Origin: Xanthomonas sp. DAR 80977
GTDB taxonomy: Bacteria > Pseudomonadota > Gammaproteobacteria > Xanthomonadales > Xanthomonadaceae
Length of the DNA stretch: 64,000 nucleotides
Reading direction: 5' to 3'
Assembly: GCF_041240605.1 (NCBI RefSeq)
Contig: NZ_CP162487.1
Location: 1,495,001-1,559,000 of the forward strand
Part shown: piece by piece, positions 8,948 through 19,600 of the stretch
How the letters are laid out: each line of letters opens with the position of its first letter
Position numbering within the stretch: position 1 is the stretch's first letter
The notes under the pieces: generated by a model
What the model saw: the letters and a program-made list of their open reading frames with translations, nothing else
What the model was told of the DNA's origin: nothing
Databases searched by the model: none
Translations under genes and position numbers: made by a program

Positions 8948-9894
8948 CGTGCCGGGTAGGCCTCGATCGCGTCGAACAGCAGCCCGGCGATGTTCAGCCC
9001 GAACTGCGCGTCCAGTTCGCGCACGCAGGTGGGGCTGGTCACGTTGACCTCGGTCAGGTAGTCGCCGATCACGTCCAGGCCGACGAAGCGCATGCCGCGC
9101 CGTTTCATTTCCGGGCCGACCTGGCCGGCGATCCAGCGGTCGCGCTCGCTCAGCGGGCGGCCTTCGCCGCGGCCGCCGGCGGCCAGGTTGCCGCGGAATT
9201 CGTCGCCCTGCGGAATCCGCGCCAGGCAGTAGTCCACCGGCACGCCATCGACCAGCAGGATGCGCTTGTCGCCGGCGCTGATGTCGGGAATGAAGCGCTG
9301 CGCCAGGGCCAGCTTGCGGCCGCCGTCGGTCAGCGTCTCCAGGATCACGTTGAGGTTGGGGTCGCCGTTGCCGCTGCGGAAGATCGAGCGCCCGCCCATC
9401 CCGTCCAGCGGTTTCAGCACCGCCTGGCCGTGCTCGAGCACGAACGCCTTCAGTGCGGCCGCGTCGCGGCCGACCAGGGTCGGCGGGCAGCACTGCGGGA
9501 ACAGCAGCGCGGCCAGCTTCTCGTTGAAGTCGCGCAGGCCCTGCGGGTCGTTGACCACCTGCGCGCCGGCGCGCTGGGCCACGCTCAGCACGTGGGTGTC
9601 GTACAGGAACTCCGAATCGAACGGCGGGTCCTTGCGCATCAGCACCACCTGGCCGGGGCCGAACGCCAGCTCGGCGAACGCGCCCAGCTCGAACCAGCCG
9701 GCGGTGTCGTCGCGTACCTGCAGCGGCGCCACCTGCGCCAGCGCGGCGCCGTCGCGCAGCGACAGTCCGCCGGGCCGCACATAGTGCAAACGGTGCCCGC
9801 GACGCTGCGCTTCCAGCAACATGGCGAAGGTAGTGTCTTTGGCAATCTTGATGCTGGCGATGGGATCCATCACCACGATGACATCGAACGACAT
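8944..9894 (-). CDS. gshB: Glutathione synthetase
   Basis: Encodes 316 residues, the same length as E. coli GshB. It is an ATP-grasp ligase that joins gamma-glutamylcysteine and glycine in the cytoplasm. The N-terminus reads MSFDVIVVMDPIASIKIAKD. The ATP-binding segment is VLKPLDGMGGRSIFR. The metal and product end is DVIGDYLTEVNVTSPTCVREL, including the Glu/Asn ligands. An upstream in-frame ATG at 9996 would add unrelated Arg/Pro residues and is rejected. It is the first gene of a two-gene minus-strand unit and is divergent from the pil-chp operon. Confidence 0.95.
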   Translation of the reverse strand: MSFDVIVVMDPIASIKIAKDTTFAMLLEAQRRGHRLHYVRPGGLSLRDGAALAQVAPLQVRDDTAGWFELGAFAELAFGPGQVVLMRKDPPFDSEFLYDTHVLSVAQRAGAQVVNDPQGLRDFNEKLAALLFPQCCPPTLVGRDAAALKAFVLEHGQAVLKPLDGMGGRSIFRSGNGDPNLNVILETLTDGGRKLALAQRFIPDISAGDKRILLVDGVPVDYCLARIPQGDEFRGNLAAGGRGEGRPLSERDRWIAGQVGPEMKRRGMRFVGLDVIGDYLTEVNVTSPTCVRELDAQFGLNIAGLLFDAIEAYPAR

Positions 9895-10137
9895 GGCGGT
9901 ACCTGGGGGGCTGAGCGGAAGATGGTAGCGGGTCGGCGGCAGGGGTGCGCAGCGGCGCCGGCACGGGGCCGCGCGGCACCCGGCGCCGGCAATCAAACTG
10001 TGACATAGTTAGCGCTAGAAAGTGATCCGAAGCAGAGCCGTGGCGACGGCCTTGACAGTCTGAGCGGGTCTTGGGATACATGTCGTTTCGCAGCGACGTC
10101 GGATCCGATGAAGCGTCGCGCGCCTGGGGGCAAGTGA
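9895..10137. promoter_or_regulatory. Divergent spacer between gshB and the pilG operon
   Basis: These 243 bases separate two divergently transcribed units and must carry both promoters. A GGGGGCAAGTGA segment just before pilG (10126-10137) supplies its ribosome-binding region. No -35/-10 pair could be chosen reliably. Confidence 0.4.
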
Positions 10138-10539
10138 ATGAGTGAAAACACGACTGCGGGTGGGGAACTCGCAGGACTGAGGGTCATGGTGATCGATGAC
10201 TCGAAGACGATCCGCCGCACCGCCGAAACGCTGTTGAAGCGCGAGGGGTGCGAGGTGGTCACCGCCACCGACGGCTTCGAGGCCCTGGCCAAGATCGCCG
10301 ACCAGCAGCCGCAGATCATCTTCGTGGACATCATGATGCCGCGGCTGGACGGCTATCAGACCTGCGCGCTGATCAAGGGCAACCAGCTGTTCAAGGCGAC
10401 GCCGGTGATCATGCTGTCCTCCAAGGACGGCCTGTTCGACAAGGCGCGCGGCCGCATCGTCGGGTCCGAGCAGTACCTCACCAAACCCTTCACACGCGAA
10501 GAACTGCTGGGCGCGATCCGTACATACGTCAACGCCTGA
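10138..10539 (+). CDS. pilG: Twitching motility response regulator PilG
   Basis: A single-domain CheY-like receiver of 133 residues. The acidic pair is in VMVIDDSKTIRR. The phospho-acceptor Asp is in IIFVDIMMPRLDGYQ. The switch Lys is in QYLTKPFTREEL. It is the first gene of the pil-chp operon, receives phosphate from the ChpA kinase, and in relatives controls pilus extension. The N-terminus has a short extension (MSENTTAGGELAG) typical of PilG. The next gene, pilH, follows after 17 bp. Confidence 0.95.
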   Translation: MSENTTAGGELAGLRVMVIDDSKTIRRTAETLLKREGCEVVTATDGFEALAKIADQQPQIIFVDIMMPRLDGYQTCALIKGNQLFKATPVIMLSSKDGLFDKARGRIVGSEQYLTKPFTREELLGAIRTYVNA

Positions 10540-10556
10540 CCAGGGGGAAAGGCACC

Positions 10557-10919
10557 ATGGCTCGAATCTTGTTGATCGAGGACTCACCGACCGACCGGGC
10601 GGTGTTCACGCAGTGGCTGGAAAAAGCCGGCCACGAGGTGCTCGCCACCGACAACGCCGAGGACGGGCTGAAGCTCGTGCGCGAGCAGGCGCCCAGCCTG
10701 GTGCTGATGGACGTGGTGCTGCCGGGAATGAGCGGCTTCCAGGCCACCCGCGCGCTGTCGCGCGACGAGGCCACCCGGCACATCCCGGTGCTGATCATCA
10801 GCACCAAGAGCATGGAGACCGACAAGGTCTGGGGCATGCGCCAGGGCGCCACCGACTACATCGTCAAGCCGCCGCGCGAAGACGACCTGATCGCCCGCAT
10901 CAACCAATTGGTCGGCTGA
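10557..10919 (+). CDS. pilH: Twitching motility response regulator PilH
   Basis: A 120-residue stand-alone receiver (MARILLIEDSPTDR, phospho-Asp in LVLMDVVLPGMSG, Lys in DYIVKPPRED). In the pil-chp system PilH acts together with PilG, often proposed as a phosphate sink or retraction regulator. The ribosome-binding site is CAGGGGGAAAGG just upstream. One base separates its stop from the pilI GTG start, so the genes are tightly coupled. Confidence 0.95.
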   Translation: MARILLIEDSPTDRAVFTQWLEKAGHEVLATDNAEDGLKLVREQAPSLVLMDVVLPGMSGFQATRALSRDEATRHIPVLIISTKSMETDKVWGMRQGATDYIVKPPREDDLIARINQLVG

Positions 10920-10920
10920 C

Positions 10921-11451
10921 GTGCGTTCGCCCTTCGACATCCTCGAGGCCTACGAGCGGCGCAGCCTGGCGCACGCGGTGCAGATGCCCGAGCGCGAGTT
11001 CGACGAGAACATCTGGCGCGGGGTCGGCTTCCGCGTCGGCAACCGCCACCTGGTCTCCGACTTCCGCGAGGTGGTGGAAATCGTGCGCATGCCGCCGATC
11101 ACCCCGGTGCCGGGCGCGCAGCCGTGGCTGCTGGGCGTGGGCAACCTGCGCGGCAACCTGTTCCCGGTGGTCGACCTGAAACAGTTCATGGAAGGCCAGC
11201 GCACCTCGCTGCTGGAAGGCCAGCGCGTGCTGATCATGCGCCAGAGCGGCGGCGACGTGGCGCTGACCATCGACGAGCTGTTCGGCCAGCGCAGCTTCAC
11301 CGAGTCGCAGGCGGTGGAACCCGGCGACCTGGCGCAGGGCCGCTACGCGCACTTCGTGGACCGCGCGTTCCGCGGCGACACCCACGACTGGGGCGTGTTC
11401 TCGCTGTCGCTGCTGTCGCGCACACCCGAATTCCGTCAAGCCGCCGCCTGA
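10921..11451 (+). CDS. pilI: CheW-like adaptor PilI
   Basis: A 176-residue CheW-domain adaptor expected to couple the receptor PilJ to the kinase ChpA at the inner membrane. CheW landmarks are IVRMPPITPVPGAQPWLLGVGNLRGNL, FPVVDLKQFM and LIMRQSGGDVALTIDELFG. It starts with GTG one base after the pilH stop. No RBS separate from the pilH 3' end is needed if translation is coupled. A 40-bp gap follows before pilJ. Confidence 0.93.
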   Translation: MRSPFDILEAYERRSLAHAVQMPEREFDENIWRGVGFRVGNRHLVSDFREVVEIVRMPPITPVPGAQPWLLGVGNLRGNLFPVVDLKQFMEGQRTSLLEGQRVLIMRQSGGDVALTIDELFGQRSFTESQAVEPGDLAQGRYAHFVDRAFRGDTHDWGVFSLSLLSRTPEFRQAAA

Positions 11452-11491
11452 GCGCGCGGCCTGCCTTCGCATCGAAGATCGAGGTCGAATC

Positions 11492-13528
11492 ATGAGTACT
11501 GCACCGGACGCCCCCAAGGCGAGCAAGCTTGGCAGTGTGGGGACGAGTTTCTGGCTGGGCCTGCTGGCGCTGTCGCTGATCGTGTTCGGCGCCAACACCG
11601 GCGTGGCCACCTGGCAGGGCAATCGCCTGGCCGGCGCCAGCACCGGCGCGGCCGACCTGCAGGTGCTGTCGCAGCAGCTCGCCAACCAGGCGCGCGACGC
11701 GGTTTCCGGCAACGCGGCCACGTACAAGGAATTCAAGCAGACCAAGGCGCGGGTGGAGACCACCGTCGCCGGACTCAACGCGCGCTACGCCAACGAGACC
11801 GGCATCGCCGGCCCGCTGGCCCAGCTCAACCGCACCTGGACCCCGCTGGGCAAGAACGCGCAGCAGGTGGTGGACAGCGAACCGGCGGTGCTGGCGCTGG
11901 CCGGCAACGCCGAGCGCTTCGTCGGCGGCGTGCCGCAGCTGCAGGCGCAGCTCAACGAGGTGGTGCGCGCGATGACCGTCGGCGGCGCCCCCGCCGCACA
12001 GATCTACAACACCCTGCAGCAGGTGGTGGTGGCCGGCACCATGGCCCGCCGCGTCACCGAGATGCGCGCCGGCGGCAGCGGCGCGGCCAGCGCCGGCGAT
12101 GCGCTGGCGCGCGACTCGGTGGTGTTCGGGCAGATGCTCGAGGGCCTGCGCAACGGCAACGAGGAACTGGGCATCGCGCCGGTGCGCAACGCCGCCGCGC
12201 TGGCCGCGCTGGAGCAGTCGCAGGCGCAGTGGGCGGAAATGAAGAAGGACCTGGACGCGTTGCTGGCCAGCTCGCGCAGCCTGTTCGCCGCGCAGTCCTC
12301 GGCCGCGGCGCTGACCGCCGGCTCGGACCAGATGCTCGACGACAGCAAGAAGCTGTTCGACGCGTTCTCCGCATTCGGTTCCACCCGCGACACCCGCCTG
12401 TTCCCGAACTTCTGGCTGGGCGTGGTGTCCGGCCTGCTGGCGCTGCTGTCGATCATCGGCTTCGTCTGGACCTCGGTGCGCAGCCGCACCCGCGACCAGG
12501 AAATCCGCTACCAGACCCAGGTCGAATACAACAGCCGCAACCAGCAGGCGATCATGCGCCTGCTCGACGAAATCAGCTCGCTCGGCGAAGGCGACCTGAC
12601 CGTCAAGGCCTCGGTCACCGAGGACATGACCGGCGCCATCGCCGACGCGATCAACTACGCGGTCGACGAACTGCGCCACCTGGTCACCACGATCAACGAC
12701 ACCTCGGCCAAGGTCGCCATCTCCACCGAGGAGACCCAGGCCACCGCGCTGCAGCTGGCCGAGGCCGCCGGCCACCAGGCCGAGCAGATCGGCTCGGCGT
12801 CCGAGCGCATCAACGAAATCGCCGCCAGCATCGAACAGGTCTCGCGCAACTCCAGCGAGTCGGCCGAGGTGGCGCAGCGCTCGGTGGTGATCGCCGCCGA
12901 GGGCGCCGGCGTGGTCCGCGAGACCATCCAGGGCATGGACCAGATCCGCGACCAGATCCAGGAAACCTCCAAGCGCATCAAGCGCCTGGGCGAATCGACC
13001 CAGGAGATCGGCTCGATCGTCGAACTGATCAACGACATTTCCGAGCAGACCAACATCCTGGCGCTCAACGCCGCGGTGCAGGCCGCCTCGGCGGGCGAGG
13101 CCGGCCGCGGTTTCGCGCTGGTCGCCGACGAAGTGCAGCGCCTGGCCGAACGCACCTCCGGCGCCACGCGCCGGATCGAGGGCCTGGTGCAGACCATTCA
13201 GGCCGATACCAACGAAGCGGTCAGCTCGATGGAGCAGACCACCTCCGAAGTGGTGTCCGGCGCGCGCCTGGCCGAGGACGCCGGCACCGCGCTGACCGAG
13301 ATCGAACGCGTCTCCAACGCGCTCAACAACCTCATCAAGAACATCTCCATCGCCGCGCACCAGCAGTCCGCGGCGGCGACGGACATCACCCAGACGATGG
13401 ACGTGATCCGTCGCATCACCGGACAGACCTCGCAAGGCGCCGGCCAGACCGCCGACTCGATCGGGCGGCTGGCGCAACTGGCAGCGGACCTGCGGCGCTC
13501 GGTCGCCGACTTCAAGCTGCCGGCGTGA
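11492..13528 (+). CDS. pilJ: Methyl-accepting chemotaxis protein PilJ
   Basis: A 678-residue receptor. The first membrane helix lies near residues 15-35 (WLGLLALSLIVFGANTGVA) and the second near 305-325 (FWLGVVSGLLALLSIIGFVW), enclosing a periplasmic sensor region. A HAMP-like linker and a coiled-coil signalling hairpin follow. The highly conserved tip is SEQTNILALNAAVQAASAGE followed by AGRGFALVADEVQRLAER. It should form the array with PilI and ChpA. The pilK methyltransferase gene that follows pilJ in Pseudomonas is absent, and the CheB-like gene downstream looks inactive, so methylation of this receptor is doubtful. Confidence 0.95.
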   Translation: MSTAPDAPKASKLGSVGTSFWLGLLALSLIVFGANTGVATWQGNRLAGASTGAADLQVLSQQLANQARDAVSGNAATYKEFKQTKARVETTVAGLNARYANETGIAGPLAQLNRTWTPLGKNAQQVVDSEPAVLALAGNAERFVGGVPQLQAQLNEVVRAMTVGGAPAAQIYNTLQQVVVAGTMARRVTEMRAGGSGAASAGDALARDSVVFGQMLEGLRNGNEELGIAPVRNAAALAALEQSQAQWAEMKKDLDALLASSRSLFAAQSSAAALTAGSDQMLDDSKKLFDAFSAFGSTRDTRLFPNFWLGVVSGLLALLSIIGFVWTSVRSRTRDQEIRYQTQVEYNSRNQQAIMRLLDEISSLGEGDLTVKASVTEDMTGAIADAINYAVDELRHLVTTINDTSAKVAISTEETQATALQLAEAAGHQAEQIGSASERINEIAASIEQVSRNSSESAEVAQRSVVIAAEGAGVVRETIQGMDQIRDQIQETSKRIKRLGESTQEIGSIVELINDISEQTNILALNAAVQAASAGEAGRGFALVADEVQRLAERTSGATRRIEGLVQTIQADTNEAVSSMEQTTSEVVSGARLAEDAGTALTEIERVSNALNNLIKNISIAAHQQSAAATDITQTMDVIRRITGQTSQGAGQTADSIGRLAQLAADLRRSVADFKLPA

Positions 13529-13560
13529 GCGGATCGGAACAGGGTGGAAGGACAGTGCAC

Positions 13561-13644
13561 ATGACGTACCGCGAAAACTCCCTGCATCCCGCCGCCGCGC
13601 TGACGCGGCACGGCGCGCGGCCGTCCGCGGAGACGCGGCGATGA
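13561..13644 (+). CDS. Possible 27-residue leader peptide overlapping chpA
   Basis: A short frame with an acceptable purine-rich RBS (AGGGTGGAAGGACAG). It runs from ATG to a TGA that overlaps the chpA ATG as ATGA. The peptide, MTYRENSLHPAAALTRHGAR plus six more residues, is basic and unremarkable. It could couple translation into chpA, which otherwise has a weak RBS. It may equally be chance. Confidence 0.25.
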   Translation: MTYRENSLHPAAALTRHGARPSAETRR

Positions 13645-16600
13645 GCGCGCTGCGCGATGCGATGAGCCACGCCGCCCTGGGCTGGGTCAAGCCGGAGCTG
13701 GACGAGACCCTGCGCCAGGTGCGCGGGGAGATCGAATACTTCGTCGAGGAGCCGGCCGACACCAGCCGCATGCGTTTCTGCGCCGGCTACCTGCACCAGG
13801 TGCAGGGCACCTTGCGCATGGTCGAGCTGTACGCGCCGGCGATGGTCGCCGAGGAACTGGAACTGCTGGCCGTCGCCGTGCAGAACGGCCAGGTGCCCGA
13901 CCGCGACGAGGCCTGCGCCACGCTGATGCGCGGCACGGTGCTGTTGCCCGACTACCTGGAGCGCCTGCAGGACGGCCATCGCGACATCCCGATCGTGCTG
14001 CTGCCGCTGCTCAACGAGATCCGCGCCGCGCGCGGCGAGCCGGGCCTGAGCGAAGGCGCGCTGTTCGCGCTGTCGCCCGATGCCGGCGCCGCCACCGAGG
14101 CCGAACTGGACCATGCCCGCGGCAGCCTCAGCGGCCGCAACCGCGAACTGCTCGACACCGTCGGCACCGCGATCAAGGAAGAACTGCTGCGGGTCAAGGA
14201 CGCGCTCGACCTGCACCTGCGCACCGGCGGCGACGTCGCCGCGCTGCAGACCCAGGTGGACGAACTCGGCAGCGTCGCCGACACCCTCGGCGTGATGGGC
14301 CTGGGCGTGGCCCGCGGCGTGGTGGTGCAGCAGCGCGATTCGCTGCGCAGCATCGTCGACGGCGAGCGCCAGGCCGACGAAGGCCTGTTGCTGGATATCG
14401 CCGGCGCGCTGCTGTACGTGGATGCCTCGCTCGACGACCAGGTCGCCTATCTCGGCGCCAGCGCCGGGATCCAGGACGATGCCAGCGCCGCCGAGGCGCG
14501 GCGCACGGTGGAAGTGCTGGCGCACGAGGCGATCGCCAATTTCGCCGCGGCGCGCGAGCATTTCGTCGCCTTCATCGAGACCAACTGGGACCACGAGCGC
14601 CTGGGCGAGGTACCGCGCCTGCTCGGCGAGGTCGCCGGTGCGCTGCGCATGCTGGAACTGCCGCAGCCGGCCGATTACCTGGAGGGCGTGCGCCGCTATG
14701 TCGCCACCGAGTTGATCGGCAAGCGCCGCGTGCCCAGCGGGCGCCAGCTCGACACCCTGGCCGATGCGATGGCCAGCCTGGAGTACTACCTGGAAGCGCT
14801 GCGCGAGCGCCGCCCGGGCCGCGAGGAAATCCTCGACATCACCCGCAGCAGCCTGGAAACGCTGCGCTACTGGCCGCTGCCCAGCGATGCGCCGGCGCCG
14901 CAAGACGTGGTGCCGAGCGGCGCCGATGCGTCGCTGCCTGCCTCCGTGGCGGAGCCGGAGCCCGTGCCGGCCGCCGACGTCGCCGAAGCGCCGAGCGCGG
15001 TTGCCGCACCGCCGCCGGTGCCGTCCTGGGATCTGGCGCCGGTCGCGGACGCGCCGCTCGCCGCCAGCACGCCGCCGCCGTTGCCGGGCGCCGCGCCGCA
15101 GGCGCCGCAGTGGACGCTGGACGAAGACACCGAGGCCGCCGCTCACACCGCGGCTGCCGAGAATATCGACCCCGCCGCCGCCGACGCGCCATCCGATGCG
15201 GTCGTGAGCGCGCCGGACGACGCCGCCTCCAGCGTCGCGCCGGCGCCGATCAGTTTCGATCCGGTCGCCGCCGAGCAGGAAGAATGGTCGGCAGCTACCG
15301 AGCCGCTGCACATCAGCGTGGACACGCTGGCATTGGAAGGCGATGCGTTCCGCGCGCCGGACGCCGACACGGCGCCGGAGCAGGCCGCGTCACACGCCGA
15401 TGCCGATGCTGCGGCCAACGCCGCAGCGCCGGCCGCCTACGGCTTCGATCCGGTGGCCGCCGAATACGCCGAGCCCGAACCTGTGGCCGGCGACGCGACC
15501 GACGACGACGCGACCCTGGTCATCGTCGACCTGCCGGCCGCCGCGCCCGCCGACGGCAACCACGACGACGTGCTGGTGATCGAGCTGGAGGATGCCCCGG
15601 CCTTCGCCGACGCGCCGCTGGCCGGCGTCGACGACGTCCACAGCATCGTCTGGAGCGACACGCCGGCGACACTGGCCGACGACGACAGCGATGTCGCCGC
15701 CGCGCACACCACGCCCAGCATCGACCTGTCGGCGAGCGACACCGTGTTCGCGACCGAGGCCGACAGCGACCAAGCGCCGCGTGCGCATGCCGGCGACGCG
15801 GAGCATGCCGACGCCGACGCCGAGCAAAGCCCGTTCGTCGACCTGGCCTGGCCGGAGCCGACCCCGGAGCCGGAAGCGCCGGCGCCCGGCGTGCACAAGG
15901 CCAGCATCCAGCCGATCGAGCTGGACGCCGCCTCGGCCGCGTTCCTCGCCGAACTCGACGCCGCCGCCGCGCAGTTCGACGTGGACGCCGCACCGGCCGC
16001 GGCCGACGCCGCAGGCACCACCGAGGCCGCCGCCGACCACGCGCCACCGGCAAGCGACGCAGTCGATGCCGCCGTGACGCCCGCGCCCGCCACCATCGAC
16101 GGCGGTTTCGTCGACGACGGCGGCGAGATCGACGCCGACATCCGCGACGTGTTCCTCGAGGAATTCGACGAGGAACTGGTCAACCTCGGCAACCTGCTGC
16201 CGGCATGGCGCGCCGCGCCGAATCACCTGGAAAGCCTGCGCCCGATCCGCCGCGTGTTCCACACCCTGAAGGGCAGCGGCCGGCTGGTCGGTGCGCGCGT
16301 GCTCGGCGAGTTCAGCTGGAAGATCGAGGGCATGCTCAACCGCGTGCTCGACGGCAGCCGTCCGGCCAGTCCGGCGGTGGTGACGATGGTCGAACTGGCC
16401 TACGAGGTGCTGCCGCAGCTCAACGCCGCCTTGCGCGGGCACGGCGTCATCCATGCCGACCTGGACGCGATGCAGGCGGTCGCCGACCGCATCGCCGCTG
16501 GCGAGGACGCCTACTACTTCGCCGCCGCCGCGGCGCCCGCCGCTGCCGCGCCGCGTGCCGGCACGCCGGCATCGGTGGACAGCGTGCTGCGCGAGATCCT

Positions 16601-19600
16601 CGAAGCCGAGGTCGGCACCCACCTGGAGACCGTCCGCGACTGGCTGCAGCAGGCACCGCAGCCGGCCACCGAAGCGCTGTTGCGCGCGGTGCACACGATG
16701 AGCGGCGCGTTCGCGATGACCGACGTGCCGGAAATCACCGAGGTCACCGGCCCGGCGGAGAGCTACGTCAAGCGCTTGCTGGCCGCCGCCGTGGTGCCCA
16801 GCGCCGAAGGCGTGCGCGCGCTCGACGATGCCGTGCACGCCATCGCCGGCACCATCGAGGAACTGCAGGCGCCGTCGCCGGTGATCCCGCCGTTCACCGA
16901 ACTGGCGCAGCGCCTGCAGGCGCTGGTGGCCACGCTGCCGGAAGTGCAGTGGTCGTCGGTCGTGCACGACGACGAAGACGACGAGGATGCGCCGCAAGCG
17001 CAGGGCGATGCGGCGCTGGACCCGCAGTTGCTGCAGGCGGTCGAACTCACCGCGGCCGACGACCTGTCGGCGTACCTGGGCGATGCCAGGCATCTCGACG
17101 CGGCCGGCGCCGATGCGGACCATGCCGAGGCAGGATCTGTTGCCGACACTGCCGAGATCGACGCATCCGCGGCGCAGGCGGCCGATGCGCCGCTGGCGCA
17201 GCAGCCGGTAGCCGATGAGGCGCACGTGTCCGCGCCGAGCGAGACCTCTGCCGACGACGTCGCCGAGGCGACGCATGCGCGCGACGACGGCGATGCATCC
17301 TTCAATGCGGAAGACAGCGGCGCCGATGCCGGCGTCGCGCAGGGCGACGGCGATGCAGCCGACGCGAGCGCGCTCGCCGTGCCGCCGGCCGATGGCGACA
17401 GCGAAACTGCTGCGATCGATGCCGACCGGCAGGCACTGCTGGCCCAGGACGGCAAGCTCGACGAATTGACCGTCGACGCGCCGCTGGTCGACGAGCGCGC
17501 GCCCACGGACAGCGAACTGCCGCCGCCTGCCGAAGAGGTGGTCGAGACGCAGGAGCCGGATGCGGTTGCCGCCGATGGTGAAGCGCACGACGCACCGGAT
17601 CGGGGCGAGCACGGAGAAGAATCGCGCCAGACCACGCACGATCAGAGCGCGCACGACGGGGACGAGCACGCCGAGAGCGGGCACGATCAGGGCGAGCAGG
17701 ACCACAGCGAACACGACCAGGAGCGCGATCCGCACGGCTATGCGTTCACGGCCGAACCCGTGCAGCCGTCCGCGCACTGGCACGGCAACGAGCCGGTGTC
17801 GGCGAACGACGATGCCGAGCCGCTGTCGGCGGCGGACGACGTTGCCGCGCCTGCCGACCATGCAGCGCACGACGTGGACGCCACAGCGGAATCGCCGCAC
17901 GATGCCGCGGATCGGGACAGCGACGGCCACGCCGCACAGGACGAGGCCGACGCGCACCCGGCGGACGCCGATGCGACCGGGGTTGACGACCACGCGCCGA
18001 CGCCGCACGCCGAAGACGCCGTGCATGCCGCGCCCGAATCCGCCGATCCCGACGCAGCGCAGGCCGCGACCGTCGATGCCGGACACACGCATCCGCACGA
18101 CACGGTCGAAGCGACCGCGCCCGATGCCGCGCCCGAAGGCGATGCAGATGCCGGCGCAGCACCGGTCGACGCGCCGCATGACCACGGGACGTACGCCGAC
18201 GAAACGCAGGCCGACGACCTCGCCGATGCAGCACCGGACGCTGCCGGGCACCACGCCGATGCGCACGCGGATTCGGATGCCGAGTCCGTGCCCGCCGACA
18301 GCACCACGCCGGCCGACGCCGCAACCAGCGATGCACAGCCTGCAGACGCAGACGTCGAACCGGCCTCCGCCGAATCCACCCAGCACGACACCGCAGCGGC
18401 CGACCTGGCCGCGGTCGATCTCGGTCCGCTGGACTTCGCCGACCTGGACCGCGAGCTGGTCGACATCTTCGTCGAGGAAGGCAAGGACCTGCTCGACCAT
18501 TGCGACCGCCTGATCGCCGAACTGCGCGCGGCACCGCAGGACCGCGACGTGCTCGGCGGCCTGCAGCGCGACCTGCACACGCTCAAGGGCGGCGCGCGCA
18601 TGGCCGGGGTCAACCCGATCGGCGACCTTGGCCACGGCATCGAATCGCTGCTGGAGGCGGTGGCCGCCAACCGCACCGAACTCGACCGCGGCGACGTGCA
18701 ACTGCTCGAGCGCGGATTCGACCGCCTGCACCAGCTGCTCACCCTCACCGGTAACCACCGCGCGGTGGCGATGCCGGTCGACCTGATCGGCCGCTTCGAC
18801 GCGCGCACCCACGGCCGCAGCGTGCCGGCCGATGTCGATGCCGGCGTCGAGGCCCATGCCGATGCCGACGTGGCGGCGATGATCCAGGCCGCGGTCGATC
18901 CGGCCTCGGTGCCCGCCCCGGCGCCGGCGCCGCTGTCGGCGCCGTTGCCGGTGGACGGCACGCTCGACGAGGAGTCGATGATCGCGCGGCCGATGCAGGA
19001 ACAGGTGCGCGTGCGCGCCGACCTGCTCGACCGCCTGGTCAACCACGCCGGCGAAGTGGCGATCTACCGCTCGCGGCTGGAACAGCAGCTCGGCGCGTTC
19101 CGTGGCGCGATGTCGGAACTGGACCGCACCAACGCGCGTCTGCGCGACCAGCTGCGGCGCCTGGACCTGGAAACCGAAGCGCAGATCGTCGCCCGCTACC
19201 AGCGCGAGCAGGACCAGACCGAGCAGAGTTTCGATCCGCTGGAACTGGACCGCTTCTCCACGCTGCAGCAGCTCAGCCGCGCGCTGAACGAATCGGCGGC
19301 CGATCTGGGCGGCCTGCAGGGCGTGCTCGACGACCTGGCGCGGCAGTACGACGGCCTGCTGCAACAGCAGTCGCGGGTGAGCTCGGAACTGCAGGACGGG
19401 CTGATGCGCGCGCGCATGGTGCCGTTCGACGGCCTGGTGCCGCGGCTGCGCCGCGTGGTGCGCCAGGCCGCCAGCGAAACCGGCAAGCAGGTGCACCTGA
19501 CCCTGGAAGGCACCCACGGCGAACTCGACCGCAACGTGCTCGACCGCATGATCGCGCCGCTGGAGCACATGCTGCGCAATTCGGTCGCGCACGGCCTGGA

